DNA of 64,000 nucleotides from Primulina eburnea (taxonomy: Eukaryota > Streptophyta > Magnoliopsida > Lamiales > Gesneriaceae): contig NW_027330944.1 of the NCBI RefSeq assembly GCF_022965805.1, forward strand, positions 62,001 through 126,000. Direction: 5' to 3'. The translations under genes were made by a program, and so were the position numbers. Each line of letters begins with the position of its first letter. The first letter of the stretch is position 1. The notes under the pieces are model-generated. The model was not told where the DNA came from, did no database searches, and worked only from the letters and a program-made list of their open reading frames with translations. Below, piece by piece: positions 51,801 through 58,622 of this stretch.

Positions 51801-54800
51801 ATTCAAGAACTTACATGGATTGTTAGAAAATCAAAATTATCTTTCGTTCATCATTTTTTCAAGCCAGTGCCCTATGTATCAAGTAATTATAAACATAATA
51901 GATAGTTTCCTTTATTGGATTGATTATCTTTAGTGACCTAATGGCATTTCTACAAAACCAGGATGTACGTAGGCATGTCTTCCACGTGAATATTTATCCA
52001 TTGTTTTCAATAAATCCCTTCCAGTTGATTTCTTTCACTAGCAAAAGGTTTACGCTTAAATGAGAGTGCTTAGAGATAATTGTGGAGTTAAGGTAGTATT
52101 GATGACACAAGGATAAAGTTATCGGAGAAACTTCCTGATCATTTATCTATGATGAGGACTAAAAAATTTATTGGTCGCAAAGCAGAAACATGATTGGTGT
52201 ATTCCACCTCAGACTGCATATTCTAGAATTTTTATGCTACTCACGAATGGCTGTATGTGGTTATCCATGAGTGACTCAGAATTTGATTTTCCTTTGGAAA
52301 TTTTTATAAAGTGAAAAGGAGATTCAGTGTTTTGAGAGTGCCGATGGAGTGTTGGGGGAATTTGTGAAGGGTAAGAGTGAGTATAAGATATTAGTCATTA
52401 CTGTATTTTGAATCCTTTGACCAGAAAATATCTAATTTTGTCACTTAAGTTTGAGACAGACTATTTGCCAGATTAGTTGCATCAAAGATAGCAAGGCATA
52501 ATAGCAGTCTGATTCTGTAGCTACGTCCATAGCAAATTATTAAAAATAGTATGTGAATTTTGAGATGCGCACCACAAAGATACTGTTCATAGAAAAGTAA
52601 CAGCCTGATATCTTCTGTTTAGTTTATGAGCTTAATTTTATTATTATATTGTGATTCTAACCTTTAAATATCATCTACTTTAACTCTCAGACTTTGGCAT
52701 GATGGGTGAGTTCAAACAAGAACTTCGTGATGGCTTCATTGAAGCTTGTCTCCACCTTGTAAACCGTGATTATGATTCACTTGCAAAAGACTTTGTAACA
52801 CTTGGGTACCTAGATTATCTATCTTTATTCAGCTAATGGTGAACTTCTTGTGATGTTACCGACAGCTTCTAAAATATTTTCAACAGGCTTCTTCCACCAA
52901 CTGCTGATAAGGATGCTGTGACACAGGCATTAACAGGTTTTATCTGAGAATAGTTACTTCATCTAGTCAAACCCTGGAACTCTCTGCTTGACCATTGGTC
53001 TTGGTTTGTAGATTCAGAATTTCCATATTTGCTTTCAGTTGCCCTAAAATGAAAGAATATGTAGGTGTCTTCCGGAATGCTGTTTCCAAAGGAGTTCGCT
53101 ATCTAAACTTTGAGGATCTTCTTGGAAATTTGGGAGCCACCATGTAAAAATCCTTTTATCTTTTCCCTTTGTTGGATTTATATGGGATCATTTATGATGG
53201 ATTCATGTATGTAATTCTAATAAGCTCAAGCCATCTTAGCTTTAATCAACTTTCTGTAAATAAATGCCAATCTAGAGTTCAAACATGTACTCAAGCTCAT
53301 GTTAAAATGTAGCTTAGTTGAAAATTTGTTGGAATTGGGATCAATTTTGTTCCATACTACCCGTCTGAATAATAACACTGGTACAGCTGACCTTGTATCC
53401 GCTTATCCCAAAATAATATTGAGTTTAAAACTATTGAATAAAATTGGGTTGGGTGATTTTATTTTTCAAACATTAGCCCGGTTCTTATGAATAATGGACA
53501 CAAACAAAATGGATAAGATGTTGATACAAGGGCTATTTATGATCCTTTAAGTTAAGTTTTAGCATGATTGAAAATCCTTGCTCTGAAATCATGCAATTGG
53601 ACACTACTAATGACACTCCTTTAGCCATTCTATAAGTTTCTGATGAATCCAATGAAAATAATCTATTAGCGAGAGTCATGAGACCTTGGGGGTAAGGAAA
53701 GCAGTTTTTTTTTTAATAATTTTCTGGACAAATTAAAACTCGTTATTTATACAATAAGAAATTAGAAATCTATTGAGTAACAATGTCAAAGGGAGATTAT
53801 TTATTACGTCACATGAAGAAAGTAAACTAAACACGATTAAATGGCTTGAGTAGGAATAAGAGGATCGATTGTTACATTTATTAGGAACTTGAAAATAGAT
53901 ATGAAGCATTCTGTGAATTATAAAATAAAGCTGCATTTTTCTTACAGATGGTATTGTATTTGAACCAAATATTAATATAATTCTGGAATTTGTATAGGAT
54001 AAATTGTGTGTCAGACCTTGTACAATGGTATTTTATGTATTTCAGAAATACTAATGCTCCTCTGTTTTTTTGTCTACTCTGTATATATCCTCTTTCTCAG
54101 CCCCTCATTGGTTTCTTGTAGATTTCTTCCTTTATAACAGTTAACTGTTTAGATATTACTTGTTAAATTTGGGCTGTCTATTGTACAATTGGACATTAGT
54201 TTGAAGATACAAGTACCAACCTACTTGGGGAGAATTGGGTCAATGACCCTACACAAATTTTAATTTGAAAAATAAACTCCATTCGTTAAAATAGCATTAT
54301 GCAATGGATTTTGTTATGTATTTTTAGTCAAAGTTCATTTTTTAAAATAGATGCGGAGCGAAGGTAAATTGGTGCCGTACTAACTACTTGCGCTCAAACT
54401 CATACTAAAACAGTACCTTTTTTTACACTAATTGATCTGGTTAAATTTTGTGTAGGTTTTCAATGTGTAAAGAGAGTGATCTACCCCTATTTATTTATGC
54501 ATTTACTTATTACTTAATTATTTATTGTGGGGAATTCATATTGCAGGTACAACTTCAAATTCAGAATTCCTTCTTATTTTTCTCTCGTCATTAGAAGGTG
54601 ATTGTAATTTCTTATTGTCCATCATATGTTAAAAGTAATGCTTTCATACATTAGATATGGCACATTGTTCTTTCCAGTTACTGTCTATGTTTTCACTTAA
54701 GTTAGATAAATCATCTATAACATCCAGCCTAGCTGTTTTGGAGGGAATTGCTATCAGCTTCAACCCAGAATACAAAGTTCTGGGCAGTACATATCCTTGG

Positions 54801-57800
54801 ATTGCCCAGAAGGTGCTTACTAACAGCTCGCCAAAATTGAAATCTTCTTTGCAAGCTCTTCTTTACAAGGTACATCATCTCCATGAAGGATAATTAGCTA
54901 TTTTTTAGCATGTGTTGCCTCAAAAATAATATCTTTCTGTGTGGAAGTAATGTTTAATAAAGACAGCTGTACTGATTCCATGTTCTTAAACAGGGTGGAG
55001 TGTTCAGGGTTGACCGATTAGAGTCTCTCTTAACAGAGGTGAGATAATAAAAAATCTCTCATGCATCAGCATGTCAATTAGTTTAAGCAAGAGTTCAAAA
55101 GGATTGAGATGAACTTTTCTTGTCCATCACCTCATTAAGCACTTGATAAGCTTATGAGATACTTCATTGAGTTTGAGCTTCATAACTTTGAGGCATAAAT
55201 CTATATCAGCTTCATGCAAGCAACCTTCTTAGATTAGACATGGCTGGCTTGCTGCTGAAACTTATGGCTGTGCTGTGTATCTAAAATATGATTAGTTCTG
55301 TCACCATATCATCATTTGACTCCCTCAGTTTTATATTTAATCGGATATTTCATATCTGGTTCATTTGTTGACCCTTCTCAGTTGCATTGTTTTGGTCAAG
55401 TAGCTATTTTCTTTCTGCTGTTGCTGTGTCCTAAAATGCAAAAAGTTGAATGTGTGTGTGATGGTTGGTGACTTGAAAACACTCACAAACTGTTCTTGTG
55501 ACTTTTTAAGTTCACTCAGCATACTTCTATAACTTTCGCTCCTGGCAGTCAATGCGTGCCAGAACACAACGAACATTGGCTAGAAAGCTGGAAGCAGATA
55601 ATGAGTCTAAGATGTTTATCAGACAAATTGTGTCCTTTGCTTTGAATGAGAAGGTAAATCTCACTTGTAACTCATCATTAACCACTGGACAGAATCAAGG
55701 GATCAGACTATGTAGAGATTTTTCAAATGTATTTTATTTTCTGCAGAGTGCATTCATGAGAGAAATACTTCTCGAGGAATTTGCGAAGGTAAGATTTTGG
55801 GACACCTTTCCACATTTCTTGTTTTGGATTTAGTATCTTTGTTCTATAACAAAACAAGAAACAAGTGAAAGAGCTTGGGAAAACCTGCATCATGATTGAT
55901 AGTTACTTGACTTAAACCTTGTCTGAATGTTCATAAATGCGCGTAACTGTCAGTCAGTTCTAATCAATTTAAATGACCAAGGGCTCATAATCTTCAATGA
56001 GTTCTAATCAATTTAACCACTATCCGAATAATGGGAGTTGTGTTCTGTTTTGTTTAAATGTTTGCTATGAATGGATCAGCTTCCTTCATATGTTGTTTGA
56101 ATATTTTAAATGAGTTATCTTTATCAAATAATGTACTTGAAATAGCATGTTTAGTCTAGTAGAAGAAGTATAATAAATAGTGAAATGTTGTGGCAGAGAA
56201 ATGTTGTATATTGGTTGGTGAACCCACAACAGCATCTAACCTCTCTTCTCAAAACCTTTTTGCCTCTTCCACCTCCTCCAACTCTAGCTTACTGAATACA
56301 TATGGGAAAAACTTTGTTGTGTTGGCTCTTCTACAAACTTTGACTTGTAAAAAACACATATCTATTTCAAAATAACCGAGCATTCTATTGTTTACTTCCA
56401 AGTTCCGGCCTTAGAAATGATCAAGGCATGGAAATATGTAGAAACGACTATACCTGGAATAATTTTGAAAGTAAATTTTTTGGAGATAAATATTTCTGAA
56501 TTTATTATTTAGTGTTAACTTCTGGGTTGACAAGTGTCATATTTTCTGAAATCACATTTGAGCACCTCTATTTGATGCTTGATATTGGTACTTATTGTTT
56601 ATTTCTGCAACTGGTCATAGGGCTTGGATGCACTTGGGATAGCCACCTTTGACTCAATTACATCTGCACTGACTGTAAACCTACCCTTCAGACCTGATTC
56701 TGTTTCCTTGCTGACTGATGAAGATATCAACAATTTGAGAACGTTGCAACACCTCATTACTCTATTCTCAGGGATTCAACAGGTGAGAAATATTTTTTTA
56801 AGGATGAATGTTCCTTTCCTTCGGTAAAAGTCAGTACCATATTGTTTCTAGATGTTTAATTGGTCAGCCTATTTGAAAATAACGGGCATCAGTATACGGG
56901 GATCTATGTCCAGTGAAACTTCTGTTTTGATTAATGAACTCGATGATGGGTGAACCATGCTGTGACAGCATGTACAAGCATGTGAGAGAGAAATAGGAGG
57001 AAAGATTTTAGGGTCTTACCTTTCCTGAATTTATAATAATCGGGTAAATTGAGTTACAAAATAATACTTGTGAGGCATGAAAAGAGATCAAATTTGAGTT
57101 AAAGTAACAATTAATCACTATCCTTTCTCGTAATTGAGCAGTAACTTTACTGAGCCTAATTTCAACTATCTTGTATGCTCAATATCGACATTAATTATGG
57201 ATTAATGGAAATTGACATGTTATTCACTACCGGTCCACAATTAGATTCTCAGGTTTGATTTTCATAGCAAAGTTGAAATTGGATACTCTTTATGTTGTAT
57301 TAATGTTTTTTGTAAACATGCCTCTCAAGTCATTTGAAAGGAAAACATTATACATGGCATTGACATTCTATTCCATGCTTAGTTTACGGATAACAACAGT
57401 GCTCAAGCTACAGGAAATAGGTAGTGATCCATAACAGGTTTAACAAAGTGTCAATTCTTTATTGCAGGATATCAAAAAAGTCAATTCATATGAGGTTCAG
57501 AAACGATCTTCAAATGAAGATTCATTGCTCCCTTACCTTTTGGAATCTGGTCAAGAACTGTTACCCCTCCTATCGGTAATAGTAGAGGTAAGGACTAAAC
57601 GTTAGGTGTTTGAATTCATGGAGAAGTGAACTTACATATCTTTAGAGGAATGATGGTGCCATTTGACTAGTTTACTATCTGTTTACAAGTTCTCAGCTGA
57701 CTTAGTTCATTGTTGTAGCATGTGAACCATCCTATACAGACTGTTTGATTAGTAGGATTTTAAATATGCAACACTTTTGGGCAAAAATGAATTTTACAAC

Positions 57801-58131
57801 TAAATCTAGGTTAATCCTAACTAGTGAGACTGTTTGCTGATGTAGATTTAATAACTAAATTAATTGCCGGGGTTATGAATTGGACTATTCTCCATCAGTT
57901 AACCCTTCAGAGCTTGCTTTGGTTATAAAGGAACAGAGAATATAATTGCTTTAAACATACCTGAAAACTGTTTCTTTGATTACTTTCCCCAACTGATGAA
58001 GCAGTTCAATATGCGAAAATTTTCAGCTCCCACAAGAATCACAACAGCAGTTGTTACAATTGCCAGCAGATCTTGTCGGAAAGTTAGTTTCTAGGGCAGC
58101 TGCGAGGACAATAAGACAAGCTTTTTCATGA
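15841..58131 (+). CDS. ABC1K (ABC1/ADCK/UbiB) atypical kinase, 3' 19 exons
   Basis: Join of 15841-15879, 27578-27748, 27883-28035, 29678-29713, 30149-30192, 51295-51385, 51488-51529, 51613-51721, 52691-52805, 52887-52936, 53065-53143, 54547-54597, 54728-54869, 54994-55038, 55549-55653, 55747-55788, 56621-56782, 57468-57587, 58027-58131. The exons sum to 1,701 bases, stay in phase, have GT-AG borders and contain no internal stop. Family motifs: KIAQ (KxGQ-type), the alanine-rich loop [29 protein letters not shown] and DFGMMGEF. The family consists of atypical kinases or ATPases linked to prenyl-lipid (quinone, tocopherol) metabolism; many plant members are plastid or plastoglobule proteins, others mitochondrial. 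A long C-terminal extension after the kinase core ([24 protein letters not shown]) suggests a plastid-type member. The N terminus with any transit peptide is not visible, so the paralogue and localisation are not assigned. No lesion was found, so it is probably functional despite introns of 11.7 and 21.1 kb. Confidence 0.93.
16022..19262 (-). pseudogene. Ty1/copia pol remains (RNase H, RT, integrase, GAG-preintegrase), antisense
   Basis: Minus-strand order: GAG-preintegrase and integrase (about 19250-18390, [17 protein letters not shown]), the linker with a [14 protein letters not shown] stretch (about 18380-18300), RT (17650-17070, [44 protein letters not shown]) and RNase H (16620-16296, [27 protein letters not shown]). 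A purine-rich tract on the coding strand (GAGGGAGAG) abuts a TG...CA segment at 16022-16288 that may be the 3' LTR. Stops and small deletions occur throughout. It lies in ABC1K intron 1. Confidence 0.82.
19263..19991. repeat. LTR-like non-coding insertion between copia remains
   Basis: There is no coding similarity. The texture, including a CACCGTTGGATCG stretch (about 19760) and a GCCGTATAACGTTTACAATCCC stretch-like region, resembles plant Ty3/gypsy LTRs. On the minus strand a TGTGAGAACCCAAATTTTTG start-like sequence occurs near 20033-20012. Boundaries and duplications could not be fixed, so a solo LTR is only a suggestion. Confidence 0.35.
19992..20081. repeat. 25-base direct repeat, 65-base offset
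   Basis: TATCATTGATATAGTTCTTG plus TCAAA is present exactly at 19992-20016 and 20057-20081. On the minus strand the second copy lies in copia RNase H coding sequence ([11 protein letters not shown]). The repeat sits at the junction between the copia fragment and the LTR-like DNA. Confidence 0.7.
20040..21147 (-). pseudogene. Internally deleted copia: gag joined to RNase H
   Basis: On the minus strand, gag begins near 20895 ([32 protein letters not shown], then [10 protein letters not shown]) and runs to about 20395 ([24 protein letters not shown]). It passes directly into RNase H sequence (about 20390-20070: [29 protein letters not shown]). Protease, integrase and RT are missing. Upstream, at 21136-21147, GCTCTTATGCCA is the complement of a TGGTATCAGAGC-like primer-binding site (initiator Met tRNA type), next to a TGTTAAC sequence that may be the LTR end. 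Multiple stops. Confidence 0.72.
21231..23330. repeat. LTR-like repetitive DNA in ABC1K intron 1, no coding capacity
   Basis: It begins TGTAACACCC, typical of a gypsy LTR end, and contains no protein similarity. It carries a perfect 34-base palindrome (22494-22527). The short ORFs in it are chance. I suggest an antisense solo LTR of a Ty3/gypsy family; the right end is not fixed. Confidence 0.4.
22494..22527. repeat. perfect 34-base GC-rich palindrome
   Basis: GCGCTCGAGCGGTAAGA and its exact complement form an uninterrupted palindrome, followed by GGAACATTCTGCC. Essentially the same module, hairpin then TTCTGT, is repeated five times in the Athila LTR at 44118-44432. A degenerate half unit (GGCGCTCGGGTGCCGTACC, then TTCTGTCC) follows at about 22565. 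Confidence 0.9.
23336..27300 (-). pseudogene. Copia remains (gag to integrase), split by a LINE
   Basis: Minus strand: gag C-terminal part (about 27050-26780, [20 protein letters not shown]), the zinc knuckle [15 protein letters not shown] (about 26770-26700), a protease-region stretch (about 26600-26400, PLDHIFRGC), then, after a LINE at 23774-26329, the GAG-preintegrase and integrase start (23770-23336: [41 protein letters not shown]). The integrase-proximal part is a rather long open frame (193 codons), but the element is truncated and its pol is lost. Confidence 0.8.
23774..26329 (+). mobile_element. 5'-truncated L1-type LINE inserted in copia
   Basis: The LINE begins inside the RT region of ORF2 ([16 protein letters not shown]), with [47 protein letters not shown], then the zinc-binding C-terminal region, and ends DWTYVYC-stop at 26227. 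It has a deletion of about 50 bases near 24190 and several frameshifts (about 24450, 24730, 25670, 25810). The 3' UTR ends GTTTCTTATC plus poly-A (26320-26331). No clear target-site duplication was found. The left boundary is placed where copia coding ends and LINE coding begins. Confidence 0.85.
27578..27748 (+). CDS. ABC1K visible exon 2
   Basis: 171 bases, 57 codons, phase 0. It begins [11 protein letters not shown], continuing the RP of exon 1 across an 11.7-kb intron, and ends in the alanine-rich nucleotide loop [11 protein letters not shown]. The donor is GTTAGT. Confidence 0.93.
27883..28035 (+). CDS. ABC1K visible exon 3
   Basis: 153 bases, 51 codons, phase 0. It encodes [20 protein letters not shown], with the VAIK lysine that in kinases anchors ATP, then a helical segment to FNTNLQ. 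The donor is GTAATA. Confidence 0.93.
28036..29302 (+). other. ABC1K intron 3, unremarkable part
   Basis: AT-rich intronic DNA between exons 3 and 4. I see no coding, RNA gene or element similarity; the short ORFs have no recognisable motif. Confidence 0.6.
29303..29556. repeat. foldback (long imperfect inverted repeat), MITE-like
   Basis: The 5' arm (AAATTGCATGTTACCC...ATGAAAAAA...TCTATTAACTT...ATTGAGCG) is mirrored by the 3' arm read in reverse complement (AAATTGCATACATACCC...ATGAAAAAA...TCTATTAACTT...ATTGAGCA). The arms meet at CACTTA-TACG-TAAGTG near 29436-29451. The whole 250-base unit can fold on itself. It sits in ABC1K intron 3 and would be transcribed. A foldback MITE is the simplest reading. 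Confidence 0.7.
29678..29713 (+). CDS. ABC1K visible exon 4 (36-base microexon)
   Basis: 36 bases, 12 codons ([12 protein letters not shown]), between ATTGCAG and GTATTT, phase 0. It fits between NLQ and EMDY in the family consensus, so it is a real, very small exon. Confidence 0.88.
30149..30192 (+). CDS. ABC1K visible exon 5
   Basis: 44 bases encoding [14 protein letters not shown] plus two bases of an arginine codon (donor GTAAGC). It holds the conserved acidic EMDY..EA.N motif. The split codon is completed by the first base at 51295, 21.1 kb away. Confidence 0.92.
30200..30934 (-). pseudogene. Copia RNase H and 3' end, antisense
   Basis: Minus strand 30930-30554 encodes RNase H ([32 protein letters not shown]) with stops. 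On + the left side (about 30300-30530) is AT-rich and probably a 3' LTR remnant. It lies just after ABC1K exon 5. Confidence 0.65.
32701..32858 (+). promoter_or_regulatory. LINE 5' UTR with GC-rich block
   Basis: The leader of 158 bases carries the GC-rich block CGGCGCCGGCCTCCGGCC (32756-32773) and then a TTTCTTTC tract before the ORF1 ATG. It is shorter than the other LINE leaders, so the insertion may lack the extreme 5' end. Confidence 0.5.
32859..35054 (+). CDS. LINE ORF1 protein, DUF4283-like, intact 731 residues
   Basis: This is the only uninterrupted LINE ORF1 here. N-terminal block: [46 protein letters not shown] (residues about 10-130). DUF4283-like block: [54 protein letters not shown] (residues about 210-330). 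An acidic low-complexity region follows (about residues 525-600) and a C-terminal [13 protein letters not shown] motif. I see no CCHC zinc knuckle. By family it binds LINE RNA and forms the RNP with ORF2. The stop overlaps the ORF2 start codon (ATGA). Confidence 0.88.
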   Translation: MGFTTGRRDEIIKVEQKLFTLRLGNGGRSIWWSERTRNACFMMDFERQEAQWLSARLREAITKPMRDKAFFRFRGTNAVFTLQHFINKRGRFLEVSKISNQGRRSNTIMPSGINSVGWRSISKAMERLLSGYLRPNYNQSYKGMGYRNLKLPYQDDRRFQNVKEQRSGKLWKGRNNQSPSKKWEEAIIVTNSSANISWEKIQAALGNATKDRIQLFPFQANKAVWWPANAEDFSSFINLKRGFFDYGISLEFGPWNDDVNSADIVEKCCHSWISIYGLSWKLWEPAIFKIIGDNCGGLLEIHDNTVSFRDLGAAKIKVKGFEGGFIHTRMKLLLDGGVRDLLFRVETFDAGMYERNVKQTYAQVVRNGKKIVAGWGNMNLHRLEIQNETLQRGNSNGATAIEVTPQNICNKEIVGKDKALGSEMGNSNDVQGSTNKEEQSKNSANKTGNSTAQGSRVIKILSRIVPKDFANFGNSVVNSLETMTPVGNDKGIGGISTKNLLPMFGNTYQRRRKLTAGEKEHTDTIHNAGVDLGCLDKEKKLSDLDTSDELEFKDSLEDPLEAEFESSDTESLISVHSEESVALEEAVDSLAELFASPQGSIKLASSLETVNTNANEGQVLSVIQSSLVNLSFKFQSILPVSFSALGMSSGLLGGVLVSGDEKPGTGKEISIRNIMDSSILQEDNREVVNRVASGEKKIDSKNNMLSRELYRLKCGISYDRASTAKGVNLSL
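35051..38740 (+). pseudogene. LINE ORF2 endonuclease-RT with four frameshifts and two nonsense codons
   Basis: It starts [12 protein letters not shown]. Lesions seen: G8 run (35078-35085) shifting the frame, another shift near 35390 in the endonuclease (before [10 protein letters not shown]), TAG near 35970 in place of a Gln codon, a base gain near 36810 (VDI-RKGL in place of VDLEKAY), the G9 run at 37436-37444, and TAA near 38372 in the zinc-binding region. RT motifs are still visible: [34 protein letters not shown]. The C terminus ends [13 protein letters not shown] at 38740. Confidence 0.9.
39136..40236 (-). repeat. Athila 3' LTR, truncated
   Basis: It matches 43089-44189 of the other LTR with about three substitutions and two single-base indels by eye. 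It stops at GCGGCATTC (40236), where RT coding sequence follows directly, so the outer U3 part with four of the five hairpins is lost. One hairpin remains at 40165-40200. Confidence 0.93.
40237..40456 (-). pseudogene. Athila RT start, cut off by a deletion
   Basis: Minus strand: [53 protein letters not shown], at which point the expected IYPISDS-like RT continuation is replaced by LTR sequence. RT catalytic motifs are absent. Confidence 0.9.
40491..42965 (-). pseudogene. Athila gag-protease, one nonsense codon
   Basis: Begins [20 protein letters not shown]. Gag: [38 protein letters not shown] and [14 protein letters not shown], where TAA at 42540-42542 interrupts an otherwise continuing frame ([13 protein letters not shown]). 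Then [15 protein letters not shown], a CCHC knuckle ([13 protein letters not shown], about 42020) and an aspartic protease-like [15 protein letters not shown] (about 41140). The frame is lost near 40500, before the RT. Gag packages the RNA; the protease would process the polyprotein. The element is non-autonomous as it stands. Confidence 0.9.
43065..43082 (-). other. Athila primer-binding site
   Basis: On the minus strand, TGGCGCCGTTGCCGGGGA lies a few bases after the 5' LTR end. It is complementary to a tRNA 3' end; in this family tRNA-Asp is the usual primer, recalled from knowledge of the family and not tested. Confidence 0.8.
43089..44634 (-). repeat. Athila 5' LTR, 1,546 bp, with hairpin array
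   Basis: The complete LTR runs from TG (43089) to CA (44634). It contains five GC-rich hairpin units at 44118-44432. A 221-codon frame on the minus strand (44520-43855) reads through the array; it has no protein similarity I know and is probably fortuitous. Confidence 0.93.
44118..44432. repeat. array of five GC-rich hairpin units, period about 70 bases
   Basis: Units at 44118-44153, 44190-44223, 44255-44288, 44327-44360 and 44397-44432 have the form GCGCTCGGGCGGTA-(AT-rich 5-9)-ACCGCTCGAGCGC, with stems of about 12-14 base pairs. Each is followed by a TTCTGT- or CTCTGT-containing spacer, with TTCTCGCGC before several units. Stem differences are partly compensatory (unit 3 GCGCCCGGGCGG with CCGCTCGGGCGC; unit 4 GCGCTCGGGCGG with CCGCCCGAGCGC), so pairing is kept while sequence drifts. 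Confidence 0.9.
45505..45811 (-). repeat. chromovirus 3' LTR
   Basis: 307 bases, TGTTAGC...CCATAACA. Nearly identical to 50527-50832. Confidence 0.95.
45682..49262 (-). pseudogene. chromovirus pol: protease, RT, RNase H, integrase, chromodomain
   Basis: Protease: [18 protein letters not shown] (about 49110). [42 protein letters not shown], and FFDYVLIYS (about 48080), where the usual FFDD has lost its second aspartate (D to Y). RNase [15 protein letters not shown] (about 47640), then a TAA at about 47487 in place of a Tyr codon (WRH-stop-LLGRKF). A frameshift near 47100 separates RNase H from integrase ([53 protein letters not shown]). At the C terminus is a chromodomain ([32 protein letters not shown]). 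In this family the chromodomain helps choose the target chromatin. Protein not functional as read. Confidence 0.93.
49265..50524 (-). pseudogene. chromovirus gag with CCHC knuckle, frameshifted
   Basis: It starts near 50485-50524 ([19 protein letters not shown], coiled-coil-like). It continues through the capsid region ([40 protein letters not shown]) to MMLARD at about 49760, where the frame shifts to continue [15 protein letters not shown] further shift lies before the zinc knuckle [14 protein letters not shown] (about 49380-49340). Gag forms the particle and binds RNA. Confidence 0.85.
50527..50832 (-). repeat. chromovirus 5' LTR
   Basis: 306 bases. The adjacent minus-strand sequence TGGTCCGACCTGCCGGATC (50526 downward) starts with TGG and is the likely primer-binding site; I do not assign the tRNA. 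Confidence 0.92.
51295..51385 (+). CDS. ABC1K visible exon 6
   Basis: 91 bases. The first base completes the Arg codon of exon 5, then [20 protein letters not shown] to LIMQWVE. Acceptor TTAATCAG, donor GTGATT. It corresponds to the inter-lobe region of the kinase fold. Confidence 0.92.
51488..51529 (+). CDS. ABC1K visible exon 7
   Basis: 42 bases, 14 codons ([14 protein letters not shown]), phase 0. Acceptor GAATGCAG, donor GTCTGT. Confidence 0.92.
51613..51721 (+). CDS. ABC1K visible exon 8 (catalytic loop)
   Basis: 109 bases encoding [16 protein letters not shown], the catalytic-loop motif HADPHPGN and YDGKLAYL, ending with the first base of the DFG aspartate codon. Donor GTATTT. Confidence 0.94.
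51722..52690 (+). other. ABC1K intron 8, nothing recognised
   Basis: 969 bases between the exons carrying HADPHPGN and DFG. AT-rich, no element or coding similarity seen. Confidence 0.6.
52691..52805 (+). CDS. ABC1K visible exon 9 (DFG motif)
   Basis: 115 bases. Together with the last base of exon 8 it encodes DFGMMGEF, the metal-binding motif, then [20 protein letters not shown] to VTLG. Acceptor CTCTCAG, donor GTACCT. Confidence 0.94.
52887..52936 (+). CDS. ABC1K visible exon 10
   Basis: 50 bases ([16 protein letters not shown] with split codons at both ends). Acceptor TTCAACAG, donor GTTTTA. Confidence 0.9.
53065..53143 (+). CDS. ABC1K visible exon 11
   Basis: 79 bases ([20 protein letters not shown] to GAT plus AT of a Met codon). 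Acceptor TATGTAG, donor GTAAAA. Confidence 0.9.
53144..54546 (+). other. ABC1K intron 11, nothing recognised
   Basis: About 1.4 kb of AT-rich intronic DNA. Short ORFs (for example around 53300-53490) have no known motif. It contains a T9 run at about 53705. Confidence 0.6.
54547..54597 (+). CDS. ABC1K visible exon 12
   Basis: 51 bases ([16 protein letters not shown] after the completed Met, ending with AG of a Ser codon). Acceptor ATTGCAG, donor GTGATT. Confidence 0.92.
54728..54869 (+). CDS. ABC1K visible exon 13
   Basis: 142 bases. After the completed Ser it encodes [30 protein letters not shown] and SSLQALLYK. Acceptor CATCCAG, donor GTACAT. This block is strongly conserved in the C-terminal part of plant ABC1K proteins. 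Confidence 0.94.
54994..55038 (+). CDS. ABC1K visible exon 14
   Basis: 45 bases, 15 codons ([15 protein letters not shown]), phase 0. Acceptor TTAAACAG, donor GTGAGA. Confidence 0.92.
55549..55653 (+). CDS. ABC1K visible exon 15
   Basis: 105 bases, 35 codons ([20 protein letters not shown] to FALNEK), phase 0. Acceptor CTGGCAG, donor GTAAAT. Confidence 0.92.
55747..55788 (+). CDS. ABC1K visible exon 16
   Basis: 42 bases, 14 codons ([14 protein letters not shown]), phase 0. Acceptor TTCTGCAG, donor GTAAGA. Confidence 0.92.
55789..56620 (+). other. ABC1K intron 16, nothing recognised
   Basis: 832 bases, AT-rich. A phrase, GTTCTAATCAATTTAA, occurs twice (about 55957 and 55999), a minor local duplication. 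No gene or element seen. Confidence 0.55.
56621..56782 (+). CDS. ABC1K visible exon 17
   Basis: 162 bases, 54 codons ([15 protein letters not shown] to FSGIQQ), phase 0. Acceptor GGTCATAG, donor GTGAGA. Confidence 0.92.
56783..58026 (+). other. ABC1K introns 17 and 18, nothing recognised
   Basis: Intron 17 (56783-57467) and intron 18 (57588-58026) flank exon 18. No element or RNA gene is evident. Confidence 0.55.
57468..57587 (+). CDS. ABC1K visible exon 18
   Basis: 120 bases, 40 codons ([19 protein letters not shown] to LLSVIVE), phase 0. Acceptor ATTGCAG, donor GTAAGG. Confidence 0.9.
58027..58131 (+). CDS. ABC1K last exon with stop codon
   Basis: 105 bases: [20 protein letters not shown] to RTIRQAFS, then TGA at 58129-58131. 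Acceptor ATTTTCAG. The basic C terminus ends the protein. Confidence 0.9.
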   Translation, partial: LPQESQQQLLQLPADLVGKLVSRAAARTIRQAFS

Positions 58132-58345
58132 GTACATCCACATGTGTATCTTTTCAGCATGATCAACTGATTGCCATGATTTGCCCTCCATGTGCCATTA
58201 AAAAATTGGCATGCATTGACAGTTTCAAAAATATTTGCTGTTTGATATGTTCAGTTTTTTTCCTGTTCATTATAGCAGGTGAGATGGTTGAGAATGTGAA
58301 ATATCTAATTGTTGGAAAAAATAAATAGCGGTTACAATTGTTTGA
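58132..58345 (+). other. probable ABC1K 3' UTR with poly-A signal
   Basis: Non-coding DNA follows the stop. An AATAAA hexamer is at 58320-58325, about 190 bases after the stop, a normal distance for a plant polyadenylation signal. The cleavage site is not visible in the sequence itself. Confidence 0.55.
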
Positions 58346-58622
58346 ATTATATTCTATTTAATTTCATACGCAAGCATATTGAATTTTTTTAAAGGATGAT
58401 TCCTAACGGTCATGATATGCTTTCAATTGTAATATTTAATCATAACTAGAAAAAAAGACATGTGTTGCACGTGAGAAACATTCTTATATAAACGTAGATA
58501 GTTACCGCAGACTCACTACCAGAATCAGTAGGTAAATCCTGCCGTATCTCAAAATAATTCTTCGTAGAAATAGGCCGAGTAAGATCTTTCCTCAAAACAA
58601 GCCGGTGTTGGTGACGCTTTGG

